Shown: piece by piece, positions 20,701-32,079 of the stretch
Numbering within the stretch: the stretch's first letter is position 1
How the letters are laid out: each line of letters opens with the position of its first letter
Notes under the pieces: model-generated
What the model saw: only the letters and a program-made list of their open reading frames with translations
Databases searched by the model: none
Told to the model about the DNA's origin: nothing
DNA from: Sindora glabra
Lineage: Eukaryota; Streptophyta; Magnoliopsida; Fabales; Fabaceae
DNA length: 64,000 nucleotides
Reading direction: 5' to 3'
Assembly: GCA_020226215.1 (NCBI GenBank)
Contig: CM035235.1
Span: 7,763,151 to 7,827,150, forward strand
Made by a program: the position numbers and the translations under genes

Positions 20701-23053
20701 AAAATATGAACAGAGCAATGATATTTAAGTACATTGGGCACTTCATGAATAAATGTTCTCAGATAACATTTCATGCACAAGTACACTGACTATCGAAATT
20801 TTACTTCATATATCATTAAATAATAAATTCTAACACTTTTGAGGAGCAAATATTTTTGCATTGCATATTATATATTTTACCATATTAAATGATAAAATCA
20901 ATTTCCATAACAACATGAAAATAATTTATGATTTTTTCAATTTAATTTCAAATTTACATCCGGATTTTATCGTCAACCATATTTGTCCATTGTGAATGGC
21001 ATTTTTTTTTTTTTATCAATGAATAGATCAATGCACTGTTCAATTGCGCAGGAAGAAAAGAAATCCGAACACAAAAGATAGCCATCATAGTTGTTGTTTC
21101 GGTTGTGGTTTCGATGATGCTTTTCTGTCTCGCTGCTATTTCCAACGGACAAGAGCCAGGAACAGTAACCGTCGCAAAGCCGACATTCTTAGAGAAAATT
21201 GTAATCTCTGTCTCTCTCTCAGTGAAAGTACTTTCAATTTCATGCTCCTCATAATTACACACACTTTGTCTCAAAACTCAAACCGCATCGACAAAAATGT
21301 AGTTGTGAGAGTGAAAATTCAAGTGGTATTGCCGTTTCTTATTTGATTTAATCTTTAAAGAACGATCGATCCCGCCGTAAGTTTTTATACTCACATCATC
21401 ACTTATTTTTATGTGGTATAGTTGGGCATGAAGTTACCCCTTTGGAGTCCTTACAGTATGATTTGGCTACAATTGAAACAGCAACAAACAAGTTTTCTGA
21501 TGAAAACTTAATTGGCGGAGGTGGATTCGGAGAGGTTTACAAGGTGTAAAATGTTACAGAAATAAGATACATACTCATTGTATTCTACACTTAGGTTAAA
21601 GCTGTGAGACTTAATATCTATTATCTGCTATTTATATATATTTCAGGGTATTCTTTCTGATAACCAAGAAATAGCCATAAAGAAACTTTCTACAAGCTCA
21701 AAACAGGGTGCGGATGAATTTAAGAACGAGGTTTTGCTAATAGCCAAGCTTCAACACAAAAACTTAGTAAGGTTATTAGGATTTTGTCTTGATGACAAAG
21801 AGAGAATGCTTGTCTACGAATATGTGCCTAACGGGAGCCTAGATTACTTTTTATTTGGTATGTTTTATCTAACTTAGTCATTTGTTTAGTACTTAACCAT
21901 CATTTTTGAAAAATGCATATTCAATTTGGATCAAGTAATTGTATGCGAACTTTAACTTATATTTTGCTCACATGTTTATAGATTCTTGCCAAAAGCAAAA
22001 GCAGTTAACTTGGTGTGAACGTTACAAAATCATAGAAGGGATTGCTCGAGGAATTCTTTATTTGCACGAGGATTCTCGCCTAAAAGTTATACATCGAGAT
22101 CTCAAACCAAATAATATTTTATTAGACAATAATATGAGTCCTAAAATTTCATATTTTGGTATGGCAAGAATGATAGTTGCAGATCATCCCCAAGAAAAAA
22201 CAAATAAAATAGTGGGAACATAGTAAGTTTCAAATTTCAATCTCCTCTTTCTCAAATCTATAGAGAATAGCATTTTTTTTATTTATTTTTCTCTTTATTG
22301 AATAGCAACTTATACCGTTACAACATATAATTCAATAAGTAAACTCGACTTTATCCTATCACTTACCTAAGGAATGTGTAACATTTTTGTGTGCCCTCTA
22401 ATTGAAATAGAATTATTTCCACTTTTATAATTAATAATTACTTTGCAGTGGTTATATGTCGCCAGAATATGCAATCCATGGAAAGTTTTCTATAAAATCT
22501 GATGTATACAGCTTTGGAGTCATGATTTTAGAGATTACAAGTGGGAAGAAGAACTCTTATACTTATGAATCAGGCTGGATGGGTGATCTCTTGAGTTATG
22601 TGAGTATCAAAATCTAATTTAGTCACATTTTTCCCTCCTCAAATCTCTAAATTATAGATGAGCTGATCCTATTAGCAACATATGAACATTTAGCTTGATA
22701 ACTGGCCTGTTAAGCTTTTGTAGGCCTGGAAACAATGGACAGATCATGCACCATTGGAATTGTTGGATCCAAAACTCAAAGCATCATCCTTTTCTGAAAA
22801 CGAAGTTGTCAAATGCATCCACATTGGTTTGTTATGTGTTCAAGAAAACCCTGATGATAGGCCTACAATTGCAACAGTTATCTCATATCTTAGTAATCAT
22901 TCAATCGAAATGCCATTTCCTCAAGAACCAGCCTTTGTCATGCTTGGTAGAATGGAACCAGACATCATTGGAAAGGGCTCAAGTTCAAGCTATCCCATTA
23001 ATCCTCCCGTTTCTGTCAATGAAATGTCTATCAGTAACTCACTCTATCACTAA
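17330..23053 (+). CDS. cysteine-rich receptor-like protein kinase (DUF26 RLK), copy A, eight exons, one frameshift
   Basis: Exons inferred from GT-AG borders and phase: 17330-17772, 20244-20644, 21052-21200, 21422-21543, 21647-21857, 21982-22222, 22449-22599 and 22724-23053 (stop TAA). The ancestral product would be 682 residues: signal peptide, two DUF26 domains, one TM helix and a Ser/Thr kinase. CRKs sit in the plasma membrane and act in redox, stress and immune signalling. Two lesions are seen. One base is missing between 21132 and 21133, and the DFG motif reads YFG (22152-22160). As read, translation shifts after the TM helix and stops at 21509-21511, giving about 360 residues without a kinase. 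Every splice phase downstream fits only if the missing base is counted. The gene may therefore be a pseudogene or encode a truncated membrane protein; a sequencing error is the other possibility. Confidence 0.85.
17773..20243 (+). other. CRK A intron 1 (2471 bp), with a 155-bp tandem duplication at about 17903-18212
   Basis: It starts GTATTA and ends ATCTAACAG. TTGATTCTGCATCTATTCAT occurs at 17903 and 18058; B and C have a single copy of this unit. The rest aligns along its length with the sequence after exon 1 in B and C. No gene is seen inside; the 66-codon minus ORF at 18678-18878 lies in this shared stretch and is not supported. Confidence 0.75.
20244..20644 (+). CDS. CRK A exon 2: second DUF26 domain
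   Basis: It begins with the end of the first domain (SFFGIMEESPRH), then a linker with KSGKDDDDKDLIHS, then the second DUF26: LNALMTEA, ACSNTTLYGLAQC and C-x8-C-x2-C as CTPDLSTDNCRRC, ending FVFPSCIIRYEIYAFA. The donor is a perfect GTAAGT. The frame is open throughout. The Asp4-Lys linker is also present in copy C. Confidence 0.85.
21052..21200 (+). CDS. CRK A exon 3: transmembrane helix, with a 1-base deletion
   Basis: In the frame arriving from exon 2 the exon reads RKEIRTQK and then a hydrophobic helix AIIVVVSVVVSMMLFCLAA. The basic juxtamembrane segment expected next (CYFQRTRARNSNRRKADILREN, shown here only as a 22-residue span at 21134-21199) is found one frame over. A related fragment at 27391-27412 has one extra base at exactly this place (27400), which supports a deletion here rather than a coincidental frame change. 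Confidence 0.75.
21422..23053 (+). CDS. CRK A exons 4-8: kinase domain with YFG instead of DFG
   Basis: Seen in order: glycine loop IGGGGFGEVYKG; VAIK-type Lys in EIAIKKLS; QHKNLVRLLGFC; a Y-x-PNGSLD hinge; HRDLKPNN (catalytic Asp kept); KISYFGMAR, with Tyr where the Mg-binding Asp belongs (TAT at 22152-22154); GTYGYMSPEYAIHGKFSIKSDVYSFG; and a DRPT segment near the end. Loss of the DFG Asp normally abolishes phosphotransfer. The kinase frame is open in all five exons although it is out of frame with the ectodomain, which argues that the shift is recent. Confidence 0.8.
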
Positions 23054-23663
23054 ATAAGGTTGACAATGTTCTTTTTGGTCTTGATGCAATAAATTTCAAT
23101 AAGACAGACAAATTCAAATTAAATTGTAACAGAAAAACTTTTAGTGCTACTCCCATACAAATATGATATTAGATTAGATTGTTGGATTGAAAAAATATTG
23201 CACTTACAAATATGGTATAGGTGTAGTGCTAAATTTTCAATTTTAATGTTGCACTAGAAATTTTAATTCCTTCAACAACTAGATGACAGTTACAGCTTTC
23301 AATGCTTTGAAAATCGTATAGTTTTTAGTATATGTGAGTTGTTGAATAGAATGCCAAATAATTAAATAAAAGAGAATAATAAATTTATAAAATATCAATA
23401 TTTTAATATCACTCTAAGTAGCAATTACAAAAGATATTTTAAATCATCCAAATGCTTAAAACATTACACACATAAATATTCTTACAAGTAGCAAAAGAAT
23501 CTAACACTGCCACTAACTTAATGTGTCACTTCTTCCTTCTTTGCTTTGCTTTGCACTGTATGAGGCATTGCTATTTATAGATATTATGCCTAACTTTGGT
23601 GTTAAATGCTCCATCCAATCTTGCAGCTGTGAAATGTGATGGTATGGAAGGCAAGAAAGGTGG
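23054..23663. other. 3' flank of CRK A, no gene seen
   Basis: AT-rich sequence with no recognised repeat or coding potential. It runs up to the left end of the solo LTR. Confidence 0.6.
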
Positions 23664-26600
23664 TGTAATATCCCAAGTTAATATTTAAATTTTATAAATT
23701 TTACTAATGGAGAATATTTATTTCATTTAACTAATTTGTGGTTTTAAATTGATCTATTCGAATTAAAAGTTTTGAAATATTAGAATAATATTTATAAGAA
23801 TATTTGAAGTTTATTCATTTATATATATAAAACAGATTCTTTTTTTAGCGTGAGGAAAAGTGCAAAGATTTATGAATTTTTGAAATAATAATTTTAAAGG
23901 ATTTAAATATATTAGCTTAGTATAAACATAAATATTTAAGCGGGGGATTGAGAAGCATATGACATGAAATTTTAAAGTTTTACATTTGTAAGTAAAATGG
24001 AGGGTTGAGATTAAGGGAGCAATGAGCTTACCATGAGATGAAACACACGGTAATAAAACATTTAGCCCCACATTTTTTTCTACAAGTTTCCGGATCTCTC
24101 TCTCCTATATTTCCAGATTTTTCCTCATTTTAACCACCCTCATCTTTTGTCTTTTCCCAGGGTACAACATAGCTCAGCATTTTATTTTATTTTCTTTCAG
24201 TCAAACACGCAAGCTGGTTAACTCCTCTTTTTCCCTGCTTATATGCCACCGCCTTGTTTCTCTTTAGGCGGGGTTTCCCTTTCTTTTTTCCTTTAGAAAC
24301 CAGAATCGAGTACCGACCTGTTTCCCCTGCTCATGTATCCTCATTTTCCAGCAGCTTTTCTCATATTCAGTTCGTCCTCTATGACTTCTTGGTGGTTTCG
24401 GCTGGAGCTGCCTTCATTGATTTCTTCGATGATGTTGTTGTGGAAACCCAACAGTGACAGAGAAACGGTAAGCAGCAGTTGAACGAGATTGGGAGGCCAG
24501 CTGTACTCCGCCAAAGAGGGCTTTGTTTCCACCATAATTATTAGTTCACCTCCGGTCCAGCTGCAGTGTGAGTGGCGATCAACACCCAACTGCCATTTGG
24601 AGCTAGTTCTTGTCCTTCTTGAGCCACGATGGTGTTGGGTTGCAAAGGAGGCAGCAATTTGTGGAAGGAGATCCAGTAGCTTAGGGAAAAGAGAACCATT
24701 TCAAGTTTTCGCAAAGAACACGCATCATCAATGCTGTAGGGGGTCTGCTTGTTCTTCATCGTGCGACCGCTGTTGCTGTGCACCACGCCTTGGGGTGCAT
24801 TGTTTGCTGTTCTGCTCGTCTCCGCTCATCTATTGTCAAGTGGTCGTAGCTCCAACCGTAAGAGGCATCATAAATGGTGGTAGAACCTCGGTTGAATGGG
24901 GTATTGTTGTTTGTGTGCTCCTGGTGAGCTGTTCTACTTTCGGGCACCACATTTTATCATCCATGTTGCCTTTGGAGCACGTTGCCGCTGTCATGGCACA
25001 CATGTGCTTCTTACCGAGCAGCAACTTAGAGGGCGATGGTCAAGGCTCCTACGCCATGGAGCGTGAGTTCGTCTATCATGTCACCAACGAGCTGTCTCCC
25101 ATCGCCTCTCTTCTAGTTTTCTGGTTTGGCCAACTTCCTCTGTTTTCCACCTTCCTCCGTTGCAGCCTTGTTATTAGGAGAGCGTCTCCGTCACACGCAC
25201 TACCTTGCTAACAATGAATTTCCAGTGACATGAAGGCCAGCTTGATAGCAACGCGAATGGAGATTGCAGAGTAGGGAGGCCAAGTGGTCATTCGTATTGT
25301 TCTTTCTTCTTGCTGTGATGCCAACTTCAGCTATTGACGGCGTCCTGTTACTCTTCTGTTTCCCTTTTGTTACTGTTGTTTCATCTTGCTCCTTCCTTCG
25401 GCCAAACGTGAGCAACTGTTGCTCCTTGTTACTGCTGGCGTCATTGCTGTTTGGAAGCTTCACCAGATGCAACAACATGCCGGGTTCTCCACGGGCAGTG
25501 TTGAACCAGCAGGCAGAGGCAGAAGGTCTTCCTTCATGTTCAACTGCTCCTATTCGGTGCTGCACCATGACGTATAGCGAAGGAAGGAGCCGCAAGTTTG
25601 GTTTGCGAAAAAGTCACGTGAAGTTGACATGTTGACAGGAACCGCTAAGTTACAATGTAAAATATCATTGTCTGCTTTGTTTTACCGGTACTGTGGCAAG
25701 GTTCTTTTGTCCGCGACGCTCCGGCAGAATTATTTGACATGGGAAAATAAAAGAGAGTGGGAATTTAAAACGGGAATGTTTCAAAGTAACAAGATAGACG
25801 GAAGCAAAGGAATTGGAAATCTTCGAATAGATGCTTTAGAGGTACTCGTAGACGACTTTATCAAGTGAGTATATATCTCACCACTAACTTTATTTTAACA
25901 TAAAGTGATTAATTGGTATTATTGTTATTGGTAATGTCGATTTTATTCTTATTATTTGGAATTAGTTTTGTGATATAAGAATCATTGGTTGATAATAATT
26001 GATAGTGGGTCAGAGTGGGTAGCGAAAGTACGGCTATGTCATTAATAGTCATTGATTGATTAATTGTGAAAGAATTGTAATGATTATGTTACATGCTTTA
26101 ATGGCCCGTGATGGTTGAATAGTTATTTATGTGAACTTATATTGAATTTAGTGAGGAGACTAGATTGAAGCTTTAGCAAAATTGCTACATTATGAATTGA
26201 GTCCTATGAGACATATGAAAAATGGTGAAATGTACTAGAGCAATGATATTGAATATCATGATCTATGATGAAGGGACGTGATATTCGGATGAGAAATTCC
26301 CGGTACACAGAGATGAAATAGATATATAACCAATTTGAAAGCCAGTTGAGAAATTCTTGGCTAATAATTTAGAAGATTGTAAGGAGTATTTGAGAGTCAG
26401 ACGAGAAATCTTTAGCTAATAGCTAAAGAGTATAGAATTGATTTAGATACCATAGAATAGTTATGTATGTATTCATTATATTTAAATATGTGACATAAGA
26501 TGATTATTTGTGATTGACCCTTTATAATGATGTAATTGTGATGATTATCTAAACTTTAACGGTTGTTTGTGTATGATGCCTATCCAGAATAGGTAGTATA

Positions 26601-27048
26601 TGGTTCAAATGTTGATAGAAAATTGGGACTCTTATGATTGTGCCACAGAACTTCTATTTTGGGCTATGGTTTCATATATCTTCGGAATCCAGACGATAGT
26701 TTGCAATTACTTTTTAATATATTTAAGTTGATCACTTGCAAGATAGTAGTAGTTATATGCTCACTGGGTTCATAGAACTCACTCTTTTATTTTTATTTTA
26801 ATATTTTCAAGTTTGCATCCATGGAGAATCAAAGACGGCCTTAGTAAGGAATTTGACAGTTGGGACTAGAGTTAACAGTCAAATAGAATTGTGATAAATT
26901 ATATAAAGTGAAATTAGATTGTTCTATATGTATGTTGATCTTATCATATTTGAATATTCTCATTAGTTTGAAAGAGTAATAATAGTTAAGGCTTGTGGAA
27001 ACTGGTAACGGGATCCACGCCGGTCATGATCAAAAGTGGGTCGTGACA
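23664..27048 (+). mobile_element. probable solo LTR of a Ty3/gypsy element (3385 bp)
   Basis: It starts TGTAATATCCC and ends GGGTCGTGACA, a pairing typical of large gypsy LTRs (Del/Tekay-like). It is flanked by GGTGG (23659-23663) and AGTGG (27049-27053), a 5-bp target duplication with one mismatch. An AGGGTTGAGATTAAGGGAGC segment and AAACACACGG near 24000-24050 resemble the promoter region of such LTRs. No internal domain and no second LTR are present. The GC-richer middle carries ORFs on both strands (for example 24489-25211, 25264-25635), but none has recognisable domains, and they are treated as chance ORFs of the LTR. Confidence 0.55.
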
Positions 27049-27323
27049 AGTGGCTACTAGAAGACTATGGCAGTTAGCAAAATGCAATCTTGAAATGTGA
27101 ATTAAGACAAATTTTATGATGGCTTGTAACTTGAGTTCTAAAATTCTAACATATATGGGCTATCAACTTTCTTAGCAAAATATATATAAGTATTTTTCCC
27201 TTTTTTATTGTTACTCACAATCCAAATTAGCATGAGTTATATAGATTGCCAATGAAAAGCTTTTCTAAATGGCATGTTGCTTATCAATGACATGTATGGA
27301 TGCTATTGTTAAATTATGCATTA

Positions 27324-27590
27324 AGATAAGAAGTCCAAACATAAAAGATAGCCATTATTGTTGTCTTCTTTGTGTTTTCAATGATGCTTTTCTGTTTCGA
27401 CTGTTATTTCCTACACACTAGCTAGGAGGAGTTGCAAAGCCATTCTTTTTTACACTTATCATGTCTCTTTCCTGTGATCTTGTTAGGCTTTATATTAACA
27501 TTTTGGAATCCTTACCGTTTGTATGATTTGTTTACAATTGAACAAACTAGTTTTTTGAGGAAAACTTGGTAGGCAGACGAGGTTTACAAG
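27324..27590 (+). pseudogene. fragment of a further CRK copy (TM exon and first kinase exon)
   Basis: 27330-27440 matches CRK A exon 3: the AAAAGATAGCCATTATTGTTG segment and the ATGATGCTTTTCTGTTTCGA stretch. 27499-27590 matches exon 4: GGAATCCTTAC, TATGATTTG, ACAATTGAA and GAGGTTTACAAG followed by the same GTGTAAAA donor. The intron between is shortened, the glycine-loop coding is mostly deleted, and an in-frame stop follows the TM segment. No other exons are found, so this is a relic. It keeps the base that CRK A lost. Confidence 0.7.
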
Positions 27591-27599
27591 GTGTAAAAA

Positions 27600-28800
27600 G
27601 TTATAGAAATAAAATACAAACTTTCATTTTTAATACTAAACTAATTATTCTTAATCCATTTTCGATGATGGTTAAGAAACATTACAAAATAATATGAGAT
27701 TCTCTATTGAAAAAGGGCATCAAAATGCAAACAGTCACATTTTTTTATCGAAAAAAATTATCAAAAGTCAAATGTTTTCAAATTTTCGACAAAAAGAAAA
27801 TAGTTGAAAACCGATTGAGACTTTTTTATCAAAAATTAATTTTTGAAAAATCCTTTGTAAATTTGGTGCAGAATTTTGAAAATTTGCTTAATGTATGATG
27901 AATTTTTTGTCCAAAAAATTTGTTAAAAATTTGAAAACTCCTTTATACGCAAACATTGTCCCTCCTCGATCTCTCAACTTTTTTCATCTTTCTCCTTGCA
28001 TCACCATTGGAGGAGCCCTTCTCTTCCTCCACACTTGATTCTTGCATTTCAAAGTAAAATTTCAACAAATAAACAATTCTACATTCACTATTCCACAAAA
28101 ATTATGTCTATTCTAACCAATGTATATACAAGTCTGCATGTAAACCATTTCATATTGATCATATAATTGTAGTAAAAAATAAAAAAAAGGTTACCATTTT
28201 AGTTTTCTACTAAAAAATTCACATATTTTCTTTTAAAAAGTATTTTAATTTTTTTACATTTAACATTGGTTGTGAAATGTTTACATAATATTTTTTTTAA
28301 GTTAGTTGTTTACTTCCTCACTAAAATTTTTATATTAAAAATTGAATAAACTCAACATCTTGTAAAAAATATGTATTTTTTAGTTATAAACTTTTGAAAA
28401 ATCATAACTTTGTTCTAGTTATTTTCTTGGGCAATTTTTCTTTTAAATTTCATGTAACTTTTCAAGAATTATTCACTTACAAACTACCAAAAGCATTTGC
28501 CATTTTGAAATTGTGAAAAATGGCTATTTTCATGAACTTTTTTTTTCTTTTTCTTCATTTCTCATAATTATTCAATAAGTTCCAGACTCAATTACAATAT
28601 TTTATCAAATATATAATAAGTATCTAAAATTTAGATATAACCACAGAAGTTATATATAAAAAAAAACCAAACAAAAATCTTTGCAAAAAATTGGAAAAAT
28701 GAAAGAGGTGAAGATAAAAGAAATAAAAGCAAAAAAAGAACTCATTATGTTTTGAACTCGTTTCATGTTGAATTCTAATTGAAAGAGTATTGGTAGCCCA
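27600..28800. other. AT-rich stretch without recognised features
   Basis: Long A and T runs and no plausible coding frame. The 63-codon ORF at 27707 is Lys/Phe-rich and not supported. Confidence 0.5.
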
Positions 28801-28833
28801 CTAACCCATCGTGGAGAACAAGTGAGATTTTGT

Positions 28834-29350
28834 CACCCCTATTAGAATATAAAATGTTTTATTAGGAAATAAATAATTATAAAACAATTGGGAATGTTAT
28901 TTATTATCATATTTTACATGCATGTGTGTTGGCTTAAGGGTGAGTAAAAATTTGCTAGAGCCTAAGTATGATTAAAAATATGTATGTGAGAATGGAGGGG
29001 ATTTAGGGATAGTTTACCTATTTTGTTCCTAGGATTATAATTTCCCAAAACCAACCTCATCCTTCATTTTCCATTAACATCAATATTTTCATCCTCCTCC
29101 AGACTTTACTGGGAGTTAACTCTTCTCTTCATCTTTTCATCTTCCTAATAAAGATTACTATGCTTCAAATTTACGAAATCCTATCCTTTCACCTCTTCTT
29201 TCCCTCCGAGAAGATTCAAGTTTTGATCCAAAATGGGTTTTTATTCCCTAATCCTATATTTTCTGGTTTTGATGTGTTTAGGGATAAATCAACTTTCTAA
29301 CTCTCCACCAATAATCTCTCCTATCACTTATGAGTGAACATTTTACTTAT
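28834..29350 (+). mobile_element. possible truncated LTR fragment
   Basis: TGTCACCCCTATTAGAATAT and the following sequence (a gtgagaatggaggggattta-type stretch, then a T/C-rich leader at 29050-29220) resemble the start of a large gypsy LTR in layout. No matching end or target duplication was found. Confidence 0.2.
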
Positions 29351-30117
29351 AATTGCATAAAATTTCATGATTTGTTGATGATAAGTTAGTTTTTTTTAGG
29401 GGGTAAATGGCTTGGTTACATGATTGATGGTGTAGATTAGTGTTTGATGTAAATTCTGTAGTGATTTGGAAGCCAATGATGTTGTTTATGTGTGACAATT
29501 AGTTCTTTAGGTTGATTATTTTATGAAAAGAGAATAATAAAATAGTGTAAAAATATTTTAATAATGAACTATGTAACATGGATAGATAAAAGATAATCTA
29601 AATGAACTTCTTATTCCCCTTCCTTTACACAAAACTGAGCACTTTTAAGAGCTTTAGTCAAATTCAAAAGCAATTAGTAAAAGTTATTAATAATAACATT
29701 TGGTTCTCTTTTTTGTGTCATGAATAACTATGTTGGATATGCTACTAGAATATATAGATGCTATTAATAAATATTTAAAGCTAATTATCAAAATTATAAG
29801 TACCTATCATGTTTCGGTTCAATCCTATAAAAAATTATTATAGAATTTTTGAGTTATAATGTCAAAAATAAAATATGATAAAATTTTGTTTCTAGATATA
29901 TAGTAATTATATAGTAAGGTCTTGATAAGTATGTAAAAAATCATGACAATCATATATTTAAAATAATCTAGGATGTAAAAAGGAAAGCATATATTTCAAA
30001 CATAATAAAAGAATCATATTATAATCTTTCAAAATAATTTCAAATGTGATATTATGTGAAACTAAGGCAATCTTTTAAGTATAATGAAATAATCACATTA
30101 TAATCTTTTAAAAAGGT

Positions 30118-30290
30118 AAGAATCACACCATTTGAAACAATTTCAAATTTTGGATTTCACATTCTTTTTAACAAGTAAAGGATCATGTTATTTAAAATAA
30201 TTTCACATTTTGGATTTCATATTCATTTTAATATGGAAAGAATCACATCATTTAAAACAATTTCAAATTTATTTTTCTTATCAACCAATA
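30118..30290. repeat. 60-bp degenerate tandem repeat, three units
   Basis: Units start at about 30117, 30177 and 30237. Each has ATCA(C/T)nnnATTT-A-AACAATTTCAAATTT, and the first two continue GGATTTCAnATTC. Weaker units precede at about 30000-30110. Confidence 0.7.
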
Positions 30291-31127
30291 TGAAAACATT
30301 TCTTTTAAACATCCATATATGTAAATTGATTGATATAATTATATCCATATATGAAAACTTGAACCCTTATTTTTTTTTCTTTCTTTTTTAGAAAACAAAA
30401 TCTCATATAAGGAAATCAATACAAAACTTCAAAACGTGATTCCCGTTACATATTTTTCACATTATCGAATTACAAATAAAAGATAATTTAATTTTACATG
30501 TGAAGGCATTTAACATGATTTCATATAAGTAAAGCCATATTTGAGTACCTTACATAATAAAAAATGTCATTCTACAGTAGTCCCTCTTTGTTGCACTCAA
30601 AAGTACTCATAGTGGGAACTGGGAAGCCAAATCCTAGCTAACATATGTCGCCAAGATTTTGTATTTCCAATTGGTAATTATGCTTAAATCGATAAGAATT
30701 TTCCTTAGGACAGTTATATCCTTTATTTCGAAAAAAAAAAGGAAAAGAAAGAAAGCAAATGTTGATGAATAAATGATCAAGACTGTCGGGAAACTTTAGT
30801 AAAATTAAGGAAGTTCAAAAAATAGAAACAATCATAAAGCATATTTCAATTGAATATAGAAGGGATTTCATTCATTAATCTGTTGGCAGAAGGAGGAGAT
30901 TGTGAATTTAAAGACACCAACAAAGAGTTTAAGACAATCCAATGACTAACTCTCATGATTGCAATTTAACTTCATTTTCGTTGTTCCTGAATTCCCTATT
31001 CAAACCCACTCAATTAATATCTTTATTAAAGCGGTGCAAAGTTTATATTTATGGGTTGGAAATGATAAAAATGATTAGTACAATAACAATACTAATTTTA
31101 CTAAACTAGAATAGCAATTTTATTAAA

Positions 31128-32065
31128 TTAAAGGTTGTTTGATTTGTCTCAATAGCATAGGAAGTTCCATTTTCCAAGAAATAAGAAAAACATTGGTTGT
31201 TTGGTTGGCCATTATTTAACAAATTGGGAGAAATATGACTTTTTGAGAAATCCTACTTCCTATAAAATATAAAAAATAACTTACCCATCTCCTTTTTCGA
31301 TAAGTTCTATTTCATTTACTATTTATGGATATAATGACAAAATTAGGAGTCGTTCAATTTACATAAAAAATAACTTCTTGCAGAAAATTGAACTTTTAAA
31401 AAAAATAACTTTTTATATGTATTTCCTAGAAGGTACTCAAAATTATTTAGTTGACACATAGGAAGTAACATTTCTTAGGAAATAATTTCCAATATATTAT
31501 TTGGTTTAACTTTGAATATCATAAGAAGTATTAATAAAATGACTATTATATCCTCAATATTATTATAATACAAATTCATAAATTTTAGTTATCGTTAATT
31601 AAATTTAATAAATATAATTTTTTTCATTGTATCTGTAAATAACATAAGAAATAGAATTTACCTAGAGGGGAGGTAAGTAAGTTATTTCCCATATTTTGTG
31701 AGAAGTAAGACTTTTCAAAAAGTTTTATTTGCTAGGTAATAGCTAACCAAACAACTTAACTTTTTTCCTATTTCCTAGGAATTAAAACTTTCTATACTAT
31801 TAAGATGAACCAAATAACTTCTTATTCTCATTAAATTTAATTAATGGCAACTAAATTTTTTTTAATTTATGTTATAATAATATTGAAGATATAGTAATCA
31901 TTTTATTAACATTTTCTAAAGTATTTAAAGTTGAAACAAATAGAATATAATAAATTATTTTTTAAGAAATATTACTTTTTATGTGTCAATCAAATAATTT
32001 TAAGTAACTTCCTAAGAAATTCATATAGGAAGTTATTTTCTTGTAGGAATATTTCCTAAGATAAT
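31128..32065. mobile_element. cluster of MITE-like foldback elements arranged X-Y-X'-Y'
   Basis: 31130-31345 (X) pairs as an inverted copy with about 31615-31825 (X'). 31347-31610 (Y) pairs with about 31830-32065 (Y'). X and Y share words such as ATAGGAAGT and AGGAAATAA and start with GGTTGTTTG and GGAGTCGTT, so they are related. No transposase is present. Non-autonomous hAT-like elements inserted into each other are the simplest reading. Confidence 0.55.
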
Positions 32066-32079
32066 GCAAGGGAAGATGT

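Larger units (their letters stand above)
11394..23053 (+). other. Duplicon A: repeat block, retroelement remnant, doubled upstream region and CRK A
   Basis: From about 11394 the sequence runs collinear with 32688 onward (duplicon B), and from about 14637 also with 50504 onward (duplicon C). Examples shared by A and B are the ATAATGGGTGTTGA segment (about 11563 and 32860), the decayed primer site (14150 and 35496), the doubled upstream units, the TATA box and CRK exon 1. Only A retains exons 3-8. The left boundary lies within a local repeat (about 175-bp units around 11145-11480), so it is approximate. Confidence 0.75.

Noticed and set aside
20954..21346. ORFs of about 100 codons on both strands over CRK A exon 3
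   Set aside because: One is the shifted frame of the TM exon running into the intron; the other is its antisense.
24489..25211. 240-codon ORF in the GC-richer centre of the solo LTR
   Set aside because: Rich in Cys, Ser and Leu without domain pattern, overlapped by ORFs of similar length on both strands, and inside a region bounded by LTR ends.
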